Source: Nonomuraea dietziae (lineage in GTDB: Bacteria; Actinomycetota; Actinomycetes; Streptosporangiales; Streptosporangiaceae). From it: 64,000 nt of DNA. Location: assembly GCF_014195505.1 (NCBI RefSeq), contig NZ_JACIBV010000001.1, forward strand, positions 6,944,001 through 7,008,000. Reading direction: 5' to 3'. Under the pieces are notes generated by a model, which worked only from the letters and a program-made list of their open reading frames with translations, did not search any database and had not been told where the DNA came from. The position numbers and the translations under genes were made by a program. Positions 7,916-16,386 of the stretch are shown piece by piece (position 1 is the first letter of the stretch; every line of letters begins with the position of its first letter).

Positions 7916-9073
7916 GTGAGCCCGGCCTACCTAGATCACGCGGCGACCACTCCGATGCTTCCTGAGGCCATCGAGGCGATGACCCAACAGCTCGGCCGCG
8001 TCGGAAACGCATCGTCGCTCCACGCCGCCGGACGACAGGCCCGCCGGGTGGTCGAGGAGTCGCGTGAGGCGATCGCCGACGCCCTGGGCGCCCGGCCCAG
8101 CGAGGTGGTCTTCACCGCGGGCGGCACCGAGGCCGACAACCTCGCGATCAAGGGCCTCTACTGGGCCCGCGAGCCGCGCAGGCGCATCCTGATCAGCGCG
8201 ATCGAGCACCACGGCGCGCTCGACCCCGCCAGGTGGCTGGCCGACCGGCAGGGCGCCGAGGTCGAGCTGCTCGAGGTCGACTCCCACGGCAGGGTCCACC
8301 CCGACACGCTGCGCGCCGCCATCGAGCGCGATCCCGAGAGCGTGGCCCTGGTCAGCGTCATGTGGGCGAACAACGAGGTCGGCACGGTCCAGCCGATCCG
8401 CGTCCTGGCGTCGATCGCGCGCGACCACGGCATCCCTTTCCACACCGACGCCGTGCAGGCGGTCGGCGTGCTGCCGGTCTCCTTCGCCGACTCGGGCGCG
8501 CAGGCGCTCACGCTGAGCGGCCACAAGGTCGGCGGGCCCATGGGGGTGGGCGCGCTGCTGCTGGAGCGGGGTGTCACGCCCGTCTCCGTCCTGCACGGCG
8601 GAGGCCAGGAGCGCGACGTGCGCTCGGGCACCCTCGACGCTCCCGCCATCGCCGGTCTCGCCGCGGCCGTCGAGGCGGCGGCGAAGGGGCAGCAGGCGCA
8701 GGCGATCCGCCTCAGCGCGCTGCGCGACGACCTCATCCGCCGCGTACGGCAGGCCGTGCCCGACGTGATACTCAACGGCGACCCCGTCGACCGGCTGCCG
8801 GGCAACGCCCACTTCTCCTTCCCCGGCTGTGAGGGCGACGCGCTGCTGATGCTTCTCGACGCCAAGGGTGTGGAGTGCTCGACGGGCTCGGCCTGCTCGG
8901 CCGGGGTGGCTCAGCCGTCCCACGTGCTGCTGGCGATGGGCGCGCCCGCCGCGGCCGCCCGCGGCTCGCTCCGCTTCACCCTGGGCCACACCTCCACGCA
9001 GGACGACGTCGACCGCCTGATCGAGGTCCTGCCCGCCGCCGTCGAGCGAGCCCGCCGCGCGGGCCTCAGCTGA
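7916..9073 (+). CDS. iscS: Cysteine desulfurase (IscS/NifS-like)
   Basis: This 385-residue PLP enzyme takes sulfur from cysteine as a protein persulfide. PLP lysine is Lys204 in LSGHKVGG, and the persulfide cysteine is Cys327 in STGSACSAG, a short class I-like loop. The start is GTG at 7916, giving the family N-terminus SPAYLDHAATTPM; TACGCT 6 nt upstream suggests a leaderless mRNA. The open frame extends far upstream, across the TetR gene, but that part has no family similarity. The mnmA gene follows after one opposite-strand gene, so its likely duty is sulfur supply for tRNA 2-thiouridine and Fe-S clusters. Its promoter shares the TetR operator. Confidence 0.95.
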   Translation: MSPAYLDHAATTPMLPEAIEAMTQQLGRVGNASSLHAAGRQARRVVEESREAIADALGARPSEVVFTAGGTEADNLAIKGLYWAREPRRRILISAIEHHGALDPARWLADRQGAEVELLEVDSHGRVHPDTLRAAIERDPESVALVSVMWANNEVGTVQPIRVLASIARDHGIPFHTDAVQAVGVLPVSFADSGAQALTLSGHKVGGPMGVGALLLERGVTPVSVLHGGGQERDVRSGTLDAPAIAGLAAAVEAAAKGQQAQAIRLSALRDDLIRRVRQAVPDVILNGDPVDRLPGNAHFSFPGCEGDALLMLLDAKGVECSTGSACSAGVAQPSHVLLAMGAPAAAARGSLRFTLGHTSTQDDVDRLIEVLPAAVERARRAGLS

Positions 9074-9099
9074 GCGCACGGCGGGCCTGACCAGCCGGG

Positions 9100-10155
9100 C
9101 TAGGACAGGAACGGCGCGACCGAGGTCCAGCCGGGATCGCTGACCACGTCGACGAGCGGCTGGCCCTCCTCCCAGCTCACGATCAGCTCCTTGGCGTGGA
9201 TGGCCGCCTCGCCTGTGGGGTCGGCGTAGACATGGATGACCCTCGTACCCTCGGCGCTGAGGTGCGCGGCCAGCACCCCGTCGGCGTGCAGCCTGCCCAG
9301 ACGGGCCGCCAGCCGTTCCTCGAACTCCCTGAGCGAGGCCAGTGACCCGTCCACGGGCAGGCCGTTCTCGTCGGCGTGGGCGTAGGGCAGCGTGATCTGG
9401 ATGTGCTGGTCGTAGAGCGGGTAGTCGACGGGCCTCAGCGGATAGCGGGCCGTGGCGATGAGCGGCGCGCCGCCCGCGGTCTGGCCCTCCAGCAGCGCCC
9501 ACTGCTCCTCGGCGTACTCGGAGGCCAGGTCGGCGATCACCGAGGGCAGGTGCACGGCCTCGACGGAGTCGATCGGCTGGAACGTGGCAGGCGTGATCTC
9601 GCCGACCCATCTGGCCACGTCGTCCTCGCCGAGCAGCCAGTCGAGGGAGAGCAGCGTCGCCTCCATCCTCGTCTCCTCGTCGAGCATGACGAAGACGGGG
9701 TGGAAGGCGGCGATGTCCATGCGCGGAACGCCCCTGGGCACGCGCAGGCCGAGCAACAGCTTGTCGAGGGCGAACTCGTAGCCGCCCACGTCCAGCGTGA
9801 GCTCCATCGCCTCGGGGTTGGCCTGGCGCGAGGGGTGGTACTCCCACAGCGCGTCGCTCTCGGGCGCCGCCTTGGCCCACCGGTGCGCCAGCGACCGCAG
9901 TTCGGGGTCGCCCGCCGCGGTCACCACCAGCGCCTGCTGTGCCTTCCCCCCGGGCGCGACCTCCCAGACCAGGCCGGGATGGACCGCGCTGACGGCAGGC
10001 GCGATCAGCTCCGAGAGCCGCTCGGCCTCGCCCGCCTCGACCATCGCGTCGATCCCCGGTCTGGCCTGCTGCCACCACTCCCAGAACTCGGCCAGCCCGT
10101 CGCCGGTGTCCTCGGCGACCTCTTCTTCTTCGTCCTTGCGCCCGAACAGTCGCAT
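9100..10155 (-). CDS. DUF695 domain protein of unknown function
   Basis: The protein has 351 residues and starts MRLFGRKDEEEE. It is acidic and soluble, with no signal peptide or membrane helix. The C-terminal part (about 250-351) resembles DUF695: GGAPLIATARYPLR, then ENGLPVDGSL and a closing strand pair RVIHVYAD. The N-terminal half has a Trp-rich helix (FWEWWQQARPG). It lies between iscS and mnmA on the opposite strand and ends 26 bp after iscS converges on it. The function is unknown. The much longer open frame on this strand (to 11220) is an artefact of GC skew over mnmA. Confidence 0.8.
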   Translation of the reverse strand: MRLFGRKDEEEEVAEDTGDGLAEFWEWWQQARPGIDAMVEAGEAERLSELIAPAVSAVHPGLVWEVAPGGKAQQALVVTAAGDPELRSLAHRWAKAAPESDALWEYHPSRQANPEAMELTLDVGGYEFALDKLLLGLRVPRGVPRMDIAAFHPVFVMLDEETRMEATLLSLDWLLGEDDVARWVGEITPATFQPIDSVEAVHLPSVIADLASEYAEEQWALLEGQTAGGAPLIATARYPLRPVDYPLYDQHIQITLPYAHADENGLPVDGSLASLREFEERLAARLGRLHADGVLAAHLSAEGTRVIHVYADPTGEAAIHAKELIVSWEEGQPLVDVVSDPGWTSVAPFLS

Positions 10156-10314
10156 AACCCAGCATTCTCGCATCGCGCGGGCGCGAGGCTCCCCGTTCTC
10201 GCCCTGTACGGCGAGCCGCTCCGCGTCCATGGGCGCGGCGGCGTGGTGAGGGGACCCACGCCGGCGGCCCTGAGGGCCGAGCGGGCACCGGCGAGACGGT
10301 AGTCTCGAAACGTC

Positions 10315-11373
10315 ATGGGACTGCGTGTGCTTGCCGCCATGTCGGGCGGCGTCGATTCCGCCGTGGCCGCTGCTCGGATCGCCGAGGCGGGCCACGATGT
10401 CACCGGTGTGCATCTGGCGCTCTCGGCCAATCCCCAATCCCACCGTACGGGGGCCAGGGGCTGCTGCACGATCGAGGACTCCCGCGACGCCCGCCGCGCC
10501 GCCGACGTCATCGGCATCCCGTTCTACATCTGGGACATGGCCGAGCGCTTCCAGCGCGACGTGGTGGAGGACTTCGTCGCCGAGTACGCCGCCGGCCGCA
10601 CGCCCAACCCCTGCCTGCGCTGCAACGAGAAGATCAAGTTCGAAGCGGTGCTCGACAGGGCGCTGGCGCTGGGCTTCGACGCGGTGGCCACGGGTCACCA
10701 CGCCAGGCTCACCGACGGCGTGCTGTCCAGGAGCGTCGACCAGGGCAAGGACCAGTCGTACGTGCTGGGCGTGCTCACCAGGCAGCAGCTCAGCCACGCG
10801 ATCTTCCCGCTCGGCGACTCCACCAAGGCCGAGGTGCGCGAGGAGGCGGCCAGGCGCGGCCTGACCGTCGCCGACAAGCCCGACAGCCACGACATCTGCT
10901 TCATCGCCGACGGCGACACCAGGGGCTTCCTGGCCAAGCGCCTGGGCCAGGAGCCCGGCAGCATCGTCGACCAGGAGGGCGAGGTCGTCGGCTCCCACCA
11001 CGGGGCCTACGCCTTCACCATCGGCCAGCGCAAGGGCCTGCACATCGACCGCCCGACCGCCGACGGCAGGCCGCGCTACGTGCTGTCGATCGAGCCGGTC
11101 TCCAACACGGTGACCGTGGGCCCTCGCGAGGCGCTCCAGGTCACCGAGATCACCTGCGTGCGGCCCGTCTGGAACGGCCCCGAGGCCACGGGGGAGCTGT
11201 CGGTGCAGCTGCGCGCCCACGGCGAGGTCTACGGCTGCCGCTTCGAGACGCGCGACGGCGAGGTCGTCATCACGCTCGACCAGCCCGCCACGGGCGTGGC
11301 GGCGGGTCAGGCGGCCGTGCTCTACTCCGGTGACACCGTGATCGGCTCGGCCACCATCGCCACCGCCGCCTGA
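10315..11373 (+). CDS. mnmA: tRNA-specific 2-thiouridylase MnmA
   Basis: This 352-residue enzyme thiolates U34 of Lys, Glu and Gln tRNAs with sulfur relayed from cysteine desulfurase. The ATP PP-loop is Ser10-Gly-Gly-Val-Asp-Ser15. The two catalytic cysteines are in NPCLRCNEKIKF (about 100-104) and DSHDICFIADGD (about 200), and the tRNA-binding GQRKGL motif is present. The length is normal for the actinobacterial form. TAGTCT (10300-10305) lies 9 nt before the ATG. Pairing with iscS is a conserved actinobacterial arrangement and connects with the gatCAB and ligA genes further on. Confidence 0.96.
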   Translation: MGLRVLAAMSGGVDSAVAAARIAEAGHDVTGVHLALSANPQSHRTGARGCCTIEDSRDARRAADVIGIPFYIWDMAERFQRDVVEDFVAEYAAGRTPNPCLRCNEKIKFEAVLDRALALGFDAVATGHHARLTDGVLSRSVDQGKDQSYVLGVLTRQQLSHAIFPLGDSTKAEVREEAARRGLTVADKPDSHDICFIADGDTRGFLAKRLGQEPGSIVDQEGEVVGSHHGAYAFTIGQRKGLHIDRPTADGRPRYVLSIEPVSNTVTVGPREALQVTEITCVRPVWNGPEATGELSVQLRAHGEVYGCRFETRDGEVVITLDQPATGVAAGQAAVLYSGDTVIGSATIATAA

Positions 11374-11404
11374 CCCTCTCCACCAGGGTCGGCCGGGGGC
11401 GGGA

Positions 11405-12040
11405 TCAGGCGAGCGTGACCGAGTCGCCGACGGCGATGCGGCGAATGTCGGCGCCCTGCTTCTCCGACTCCATCTGCAGCCAGCCGTCCACCAGGCCGAG
11501 GCCGGCCTCGCTGTAGAGCGCGTCGTGGGTGGAGTAGGCGCGAGCGGGCTTCACCGTGCGCAGGTACCCGATGACCTCCGACATCTTCAGCCAGGGCGCG
11601 CCCGTGGGCACCATGAGCGTCCCGACGGAGGCGTCGGGCACCGTGAAGGCGTCGCCCGGGTAGAACACCTCCTCGTCCAGCAGGAAGCCGACGTTGTCGA
11701 CGATCGGCATGTCGGGGTGGTTGGCGGCGTGCCATTCGCCGAACACCCTCACGCCGAAGCCGGCCGTGTCGAAGGCGTCGCCGTGCCGTACGGTCTGGAC
11801 CTTCGCGGGCAGTCCCTCGGCGGCGCCAGAGGCGACACCCTCGCAGGTCCACACCTCGACCTCGGCGGACAGGGTCAGCAGCTTGTCGCGGTCGGCGTGG
11901 TCGAAGTGGTTGTGCGTGATCAGCACGGCGTCGGCGCCGTCGAGGGCGGCCGCGTCGGTGAGTGTTCCAGGATCGATGACCAGGACCTTGCCGTCCTTCT
12001 CGAGCCGGACGCAGGCGTGGCCGAATTTGGTGAGCTTCAC
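11405..12040 (-). CDS. MBL-fold metallo-hydrolase (UlaG-like)
   Basis: The protein has 211 residues. The metal-binding motif is His43-Asn-His45-Phe-Asp47-His48 (THNHFDHAD), with a further His in FGEWHAANHPD and Asp in FYPGDAF, consistent with a two-metal site. The GTG start at 12040 gives the family N-terminus MKLTKFGHACVRLE. On the minus strand TATCGT (12048-12053) lies 7 nt before the GTG, so the message may be leaderless. The inverted repeat CTGTCC-N7-GGACAG (12041-12059) covers the start region and may be an operator or hairpin. The substrate is unknown. Confidence 0.88.
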   Translation of the reverse strand: MKLTKFGHACVRLEKDGKVLVIDPGTLTDAAALDGADAVLITHNHFDHADRDKLLTLSAEVEVWTCEGVASGAAEGLPAKVQTVRHGDAFDTAGFGVRVFGEWHAANHPDMPIVDNVGFLLDEEVFYPGDAFTVPDASVGTLMVPTGAPWLKMSEVIGYLRTVKPARAYSTHDALYSEAGLGLVDGWLQMESEKQGADIRRIAVGDSVTLA

Positions 12041-12109
12041 CTGTCCCACGATAGGACAGGGCCTGAGTCCCGTGACGACGGGACATCTCGCCCCTAGGAT
12101 CCGCGACAT

Positions 12110-13369
12110 ATGGGGAGAAAATTACTGGGGGCGCCGGGCCTGCCGCAGGGGTGCGCGGCGGGCCGGTCCGGCGTCCTCTCCGTTGGAGCGTTCCCGCGCG
12201 ACCGTCGCCGGCATCTCGCCCTGGTCGTCAACCGCGCGCTCGTCTACGCCGTCCTCACCGTGGTCGTCGGAGCCGTCTACTTCGGGATCATCGCCGTGGC
12301 GGCGGGCCTCGGCTCGTGGGCCGGCCTGGTCGCCGCGCTGGCGGCGGGGGCCCTGTTCCACCCCGTGAGGCAACGCCTCCAGGAGGTCGCGGACCGCCTG
12401 TTCAAGGTCGAGCGCGACCCCTACAGGGTGGCCGACCGGCTCAACCAGAGCGTCCAGCGGGCCAGCGGCCCGGTCGAGGCGCTGGAGTCGGCGGCGACCG
12501 CGATCAGGCAGGCGCTCCAGGCCGACGGGGTGGCGGTCGAGGTGCTGCTGTCCGACGGCAGCCTGCGCAGGGTGTGCGACGGCGAGCCTAGCGAGCAGGC
12601 CACGCCGCTGATCTGGCACGGCCGTCCGGTGGGCCGGCTGCTGCTGGCGGGCGAGCCGCCTGATCCTGGTCTGCTCGACATGCTGGTCAGGCATCTGGCC
12701 GAGGTGGCCCACGCCGTACGGCTGACCGCCGATCTGCAGCGTTCCAGGGAGCGCATCCTGGCCACCCGAGAGGAGGAGCGCCGCAGGCTGCGCAGGGACC
12801 TGCACGACGGGCTCGGGCCCACGCTGGCCAGCCTGGCGATGACCGTCGACGAGGCGCGGCTGCGCCTTTCGAAGGATCCGGCGGCGGTCGACCCGCTGCT
12901 GCACAGGGTGCGCAGCCAGATGGCCACGGCGATAGGGGACGTGCGCGACCTGGTCTACGGCCTGCGCCCGCCCGCGCTCGACGAGCTGGGACTGGAGGGC
13001 GCGCTGAGATCACTGGCCGAAGGGCCTGGGCCGAGGGTGGTCGTGGTGGTGACAGGCCGGCTGAAGGACCTTCCCCCTGAGGTGGGCGTGGCCGCGTACA
13101 GGATCGCGCAGGAGGCGGTGACGAACGTGCGCAGGCACGCCCACGCCACCACGGCCCTGATCAGGCTCGAACGCCAGGAGGAGCTGTGGCTGACCGTCTC
13201 GGACGACGGGATCGGGCTGCAGGAGGAGCGGCGCAACGGCGTGGGGCTGGCCTCGATGCGTGAGCGCGCGGCGGAGGCGGGCGGCGACTGCGTGGTCACC
13301 GGCAGACCCGGCGGCGGCACCGAGGTGGTCGTGCGGCTGCCGCTCAAGGCGGAGGAGGGGGCGCGGTGA
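12110..13369 (+). CDS. Sensor histidine kinase of the NarX/DesK (HisKA_3) type, short paralogue
   Basis: The protein has 419 residues. Two hydrophobic segments (about 37-80) precede a GAF-like region (about 100-200), a dimerisation and phosphoacceptor helix with His232 in RDLHDGLGPTLASL, and a HATPase_c domain (AAYRIAQEAVTNVRRHA, DDGIGL). It matches the C-terminal two-thirds of the next gene almost segment by segment (NRALVYAVLTVVVG with NRTLVYGGLAVVVG, then AGALFHPVR and RLF-VERDPYR), but lacks the roughly 240-residue multi-helix N-terminus. This fits tandem duplication with sensor loss. Its stop overlaps the next start. No response regulator gene is adjacent. TAGGAT (12095-12100) precedes the ATG by 9 nt. 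Confidence 0.92.
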   Translation: MGRKLLGAPGLPQGCAAGRSGVLSVGAFPRDRRRHLALVVNRALVYAVLTVVVGAVYFGIIAVAAGLGSWAGLVAALAAGALFHPVRQRLQEVADRLFKVERDPYRVADRLNQSVQRASGPVEALESAATAIRQALQADGVAVEVLLSDGSLRRVCDGEPSEQATPLIWHGRPVGRLLLAGEPPDPGLLDMLVRHLAEVAHAVRLTADLQRSRERILATREEERRRLRRDLHDGLGPTLASLAMTVDEARLRLSKDPAAVDPLLHRVRSQMATAIGDVRDLVYGLRPPALDELGLEGALRSLAEGPGPRVVVVVTGRLKDLPPEVGVAAYRIAQEAVTNVRRHAHATTALIRLERQEELWLTVSDDGIGLQEERRNGVGLASMRERAAEAGGDCVVTGRPGGGTEVVVRLPLKAEEGAR

Positions 13370-15291
13370 TGCGCGGGATCGCGTGGGCGGGCGCGGTGTT
13401 CTCGCCCGCGGCGGCGTTGCTGTCGTGGTGGATGGCCGAGCAGGTGCCGTGGCCCACCTCGATGGAGGGCATCGACCCCATCGCGCTGCTCTTCCCCGTC
13501 GCCGCGGCCTTCCTGATCGACCGCAGGCCCAGGCTGCCGTTCCTGTGGATCATGTGGGGCACCGGCGTCGTGTGGGCGGTCTACAGCCTCGCCTTCTCCG
13601 GCACGCACTGGCTGACCGCCTACGCGCCGGGACCGTACGTCCCCTATCTGGGCTGGCTGGCGCTGTGGCTGTGGCTGTGGGCGGTGCCCACGTTCATCGG
13701 GATCATGCCGCTGCTCTTCCCCGACGGGCGCCTGCCGTCCAGGCGGTGGCGGTGGGTGCTCTACGGCAACCTGTTCCTGATGGTCGGCCACTCGCTCCTG
13801 CTCGGGCTGAGCCCCGACGCCGGCTTCGAGCTGGAGATGGAGGGCTTCGACAACCCCTTCGGCGTCGAGGCGCTGGGCACGGTCCCCGAGACCGTCGAGA
13901 GGTGGATCACCCCGCCGATGATGGGCCTGTCGGTGCTCGGCCTGCTCTCGCTGGTCTCCCGCTATCTGGCGGCCGGTCCTGAGCTGTGCAGGCAGATCGC
14001 CTGGTACGCCGCCACCATGGGCGTGTTCGTCGGCTTCTGGCTGGTGCGCGGCGACGACCCGGTGCTGGGGGCCGTGCAGCTGGTCCTGGCCGGCGGCATC
14101 CCGATCTCGATCATCGCCGCCGTGCTGCGCCACCGGCTCTACGGCATCCAGATCATCCTCAACAGGACTCTGGTGTACGGCGGGCTCGCGGTCGTCGTCG
14201 GGGTCATCTACGCCGCGCTGATCTGGCTGGGCGACCACCTGGTGGGCTCCTACGGCCCTGTCGCGGGCCTGGTGGCGGCGATGCTGGCGGGCGCGCTCTT
14301 CCATCCGGTGAGGCTGCGCCTCCAGCAGGCCGCCGACCGCCTGTTCGACGTCGAGCGCGACCCCTACAGGGCGGCCGACAGGCTCAGCCGTACCGTGCAG
14401 GAGGCGGGCGACCCCGCCGAGGCGCTGGCCACCGCGACCTCGGTGGTCAGGTGGGCGCTCGGCGCGAGGGGAGCCGCCGTCGAGATCGAGGGGACGGTCA
14501 CGATCGTGGACGGCGAGCTGGGCGAGGAGCCGAAGGCGGTGCCGCTCGACTGGCACGGCGAGCCCGTGGGACGGCTGCTGCTCAACGGCGTCAGGCAGGG
14601 CAGGGAGCCGCTGGCCGTGCTGGCCAAGCACCTGGCCGAGCTGGCGCACGCCGTACGCCTGACCACCGATCTGCGGCGCTCACGCGAGAGCATCAGGACC
14701 ACCCGCGACGAGGAACGGCGGCGGCTCGGCAGGGAGCTGCACGACGGGCTCGGCCCCGCGCTGACCAGCGTCACGATGACGATCGACGAGGCTCGCAGGC
14801 GGCTCGCGCGCGACCCCGAGTCGGTGGCTCCGCTGCTGGCGCGCGTGCGCGAGGAGATGACCTCGACGATCGTGTCGGTGCGCGAGCTGGTCTACGGCCT
14901 GCGCCCGCCCGCCCTCGACGACCTCGGACTCGAAGGGGCGCTGCGCCTGTTCGGCCAGGCCCCTGGGCCGCGCGTGGACGTCGTGGCCGAGGGCTCGCTC
15001 GACGGGCTGCCCGCGGCGGTGGAGGTGGCGGTCTACCGGATCGTCCAGGAGGCGCTGACGAACGTCCGCAGGCACGCGGGCGCCACCGCCTGCCTGGTGA
15101 GCCTGGCACGCACGGACGAGGAACTGCGCGTGGCGGTCTGCGACGACGGCGTGGGCCTGCCGCCCCGCCCTCCCGCGGGCGTGGGGCTGACCTCCATGAG
15201 GGAGCGCGCGGCCGAGACGGGCGGCACCTGCACGGCCGGGCGGCGCGAGGGCGGCGGCACGGAGATAGTGGCCCGCCTGCCCCTCCACTGA
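13366..15291 (+). CDS. Sensor histidine kinase of the NarX/DesK (HisKA_3) type, full-length paralogue
   Basis: The protein has 641 residues. The N-terminal 310 residues carry about eight to nine membrane helices. A GAF-like region (about 330-425), the phosphoacceptor His459 in ELHDGLGPALTSV, and a HATPase domain (VAVYRIVQEALTNVRRHAG, CDDGVGLP) follow. GTG at 13366 and ATG at 13369 are both usable and overlap the upstream stop, with GGAGGAGG just before; translational coupling with the shorter kinase is likely. The two kinases may heterodimerise. The partner LuxR-type response regulator is not in the neighbourhood, so signalling must run through a distant gene. Confidence 0.92.
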   Translation: MMRGIAWAGAVFSPAAALLSWWMAEQVPWPTSMEGIDPIALLFPVAAAFLIDRRPRLPFLWIMWGTGVVWAVYSLAFSGTHWLTAYAPGPYVPYLGWLALWLWLWAVPTFIGIMPLLFPDGRLPSRRWRWVLYGNLFLMVGHSLLLGLSPDAGFELEMEGFDNPFGVEALGTVPETVERWITPPMMGLSVLGLLSLVSRYLAAGPELCRQIAWYAATMGVFVGFWLVRGDDPVLGAVQLVLAGGIPISIIAAVLRHRLYGIQIILNRTLVYGGLAVVVGVIYAALIWLGDHLVGSYGPVAGLVAAMLAGALFHPVRLRLQQAADRLFDVERDPYRAADRLSRTVQEAGDPAEALATATSVVRWALGARGAAVEIEGTVTIVDGELGEEPKAVPLDWHGEPVGRLLLNGVRQGREPLAVLAKHLAELAHAVRLTTDLRRSRESIRTTRDEERRRLGRELHDGLGPALTSVTMTIDEARRRLARDPESVAPLLARVREEMTSTIVSVRELVYGLRPPALDDLGLEGALRLFGQAPGPRVDVVAEGSLDGLPAAVEVAVYRIVQEALTNVRRHAGATACLVSLARTDEELRVAVCDDGVGLPPRPPAGVGLTSMRERAAETGGTCTAGRREGGGTEIVARLPLH

Positions 15292-15371
15292 TGACAAACG
15301 CTGTCGGACCAGGTCAGACGGCATATGGACGCGATCCTTCGCGGACGTCTCTCATCAGTAAGCTAAGGCTC

Positions 15372-16337
15372 ATGTCCTTTGGCGCGAGCGGTGTCGGATC
15401 ACATCCAGGCGAGGATCACTTCGAGGCCCTCAGGGTGGTGTTCGGTGAGCTGCCCGACCTGCCGTACCTGCCGGAGCTGCCGGCGAGGGGCGTCGGCGCC
15501 GACCTGGTCGGCAGGACGGCGGCGCTGCTGGTCGAGCTGCCTGTGGAGGTGCAGCCCTCAGGCTGGCGCCTGGCCTCGCGGCCGGGCCGCGACCACCGCA
15601 GGGCGGTCGACCACCTCGCCCGCGACCTCGACGGGCTCGAGGAGGTCGCCGACGGCTACGAGGGGCCGCTCAAGCTGCAGGTGTGCGGGCCGTGGACCCT
15701 GGCGGCCGCGATCGAGCTGCGCCACGGCGACAAGATGCTCTCTGACCAGGGGGCCGTGCGCGATCTGACCGCCTCGCTCGTGCAGGGGGTGACCGACCAC
15801 GTGGAGTCGGTGCGCAGGCGGGTGCCCGGCGTCACCGAGATCGTCCTCCAGCTCGACGAGCCGGGGCTGCCGGGGGTGCTGGCGGGCACCGTGCCGACGG
15901 CCTCGGGCTTCGGCAGGCTCGCCCCTGTGGAGGAGTGGCGGGCCGAGGAGGCGCTGCGGCTCTTCCCCGACCCCGTCGTCCACTGCTGCGCCCCCAGGGT
16001 GCCGATCGCCATGCTGCGCAGGGCGGGGGTGCGGGCGGTCTCGCTGGACGCCTCGATGCTGTCCAGGCGCGACGAGGAGCCGATCGGCGAGGCGATCGAG
16101 GCGGGCGTGAACTTCTTCCTCGGCGTGCTGCCCGGCCTCGACAGCAGCCTGCCCGACGTGAAGGTGATCGCCAAGACGGCCACCGACCTGTGGCAGCGGC
16201 TCGGCTTCGCCGCCGAGGAGCTCCAGAACAGGGTGGTGCTCACGCCCACGTGCGGGCTGGCCGGCGCCTCGCCCGCCTACGCCAAGGCGGCGCTCGGCAG
16301 GCTCAGGGAGACGGCGAAGGCGCTTCGCGGAGACTGA
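15372..16337 (+). CDS. MetE C-terminal-like (cobalamin-independent methionine synthase family) protein
   Basis: The protein has 321 residues, about the size of the C-terminal barrel of MetE alone. Likely zinc ligands are the His-Cys-Cys group (VHCCAPRVP) and the late cysteine (TPTCGLAGASP), which match the H-x-C ... C pattern of MetE. The N-terminal homocysteine-tetrahydrofolate half is absent, so the natural methyl donor is uncertain. Mycobacteria have a protein of this family (Rv3015c) beside ligA, the same order as here. TAAGCT (15359-15364) ends 7 nt before the ATG, indicating a leaderless message; no Shine-Dalgarno is visible. Confidence 0.85.
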   Translation: MSFGASGVGSHPGEDHFEALRVVFGELPDLPYLPELPARGVGADLVGRTAALLVELPVEVQPSGWRLASRPGRDHRRAVDHLARDLDGLEEVADGYEGPLKLQVCGPWTLAAAIELRHGDKMLSDQGAVRDLTASLVQGVTDHVESVRRRVPGVTEIVLQLDEPGLPGVLAGTVPTASGFGRLAPVEEWRAEEALRLFPDPVVHCCAPRVPIAMLRRAGVRAVSLDASMLSRRDEEPIGEAIEAGVNFFLGVLPGLDSSLPDVKVIAKTATDLWQRLGFAAEELQNRVVLTPTCGLAGASPAYAKAALGRLRETAKALRGD

Positions 16338-16386
16338 TTCCCCGCGCGGGTCTTGACGGCCGCGACAGGAGTGATGGACTCGACGC

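Noticed and set aside
10156..11220. N-terminal extension of the DUF695 protein across mnmA
   Set aside because: It is antisense to a conserved gene, low-complexity in His, Asp and Arg as expected from GC skew, and family similarity begins only after MRLFGRK.
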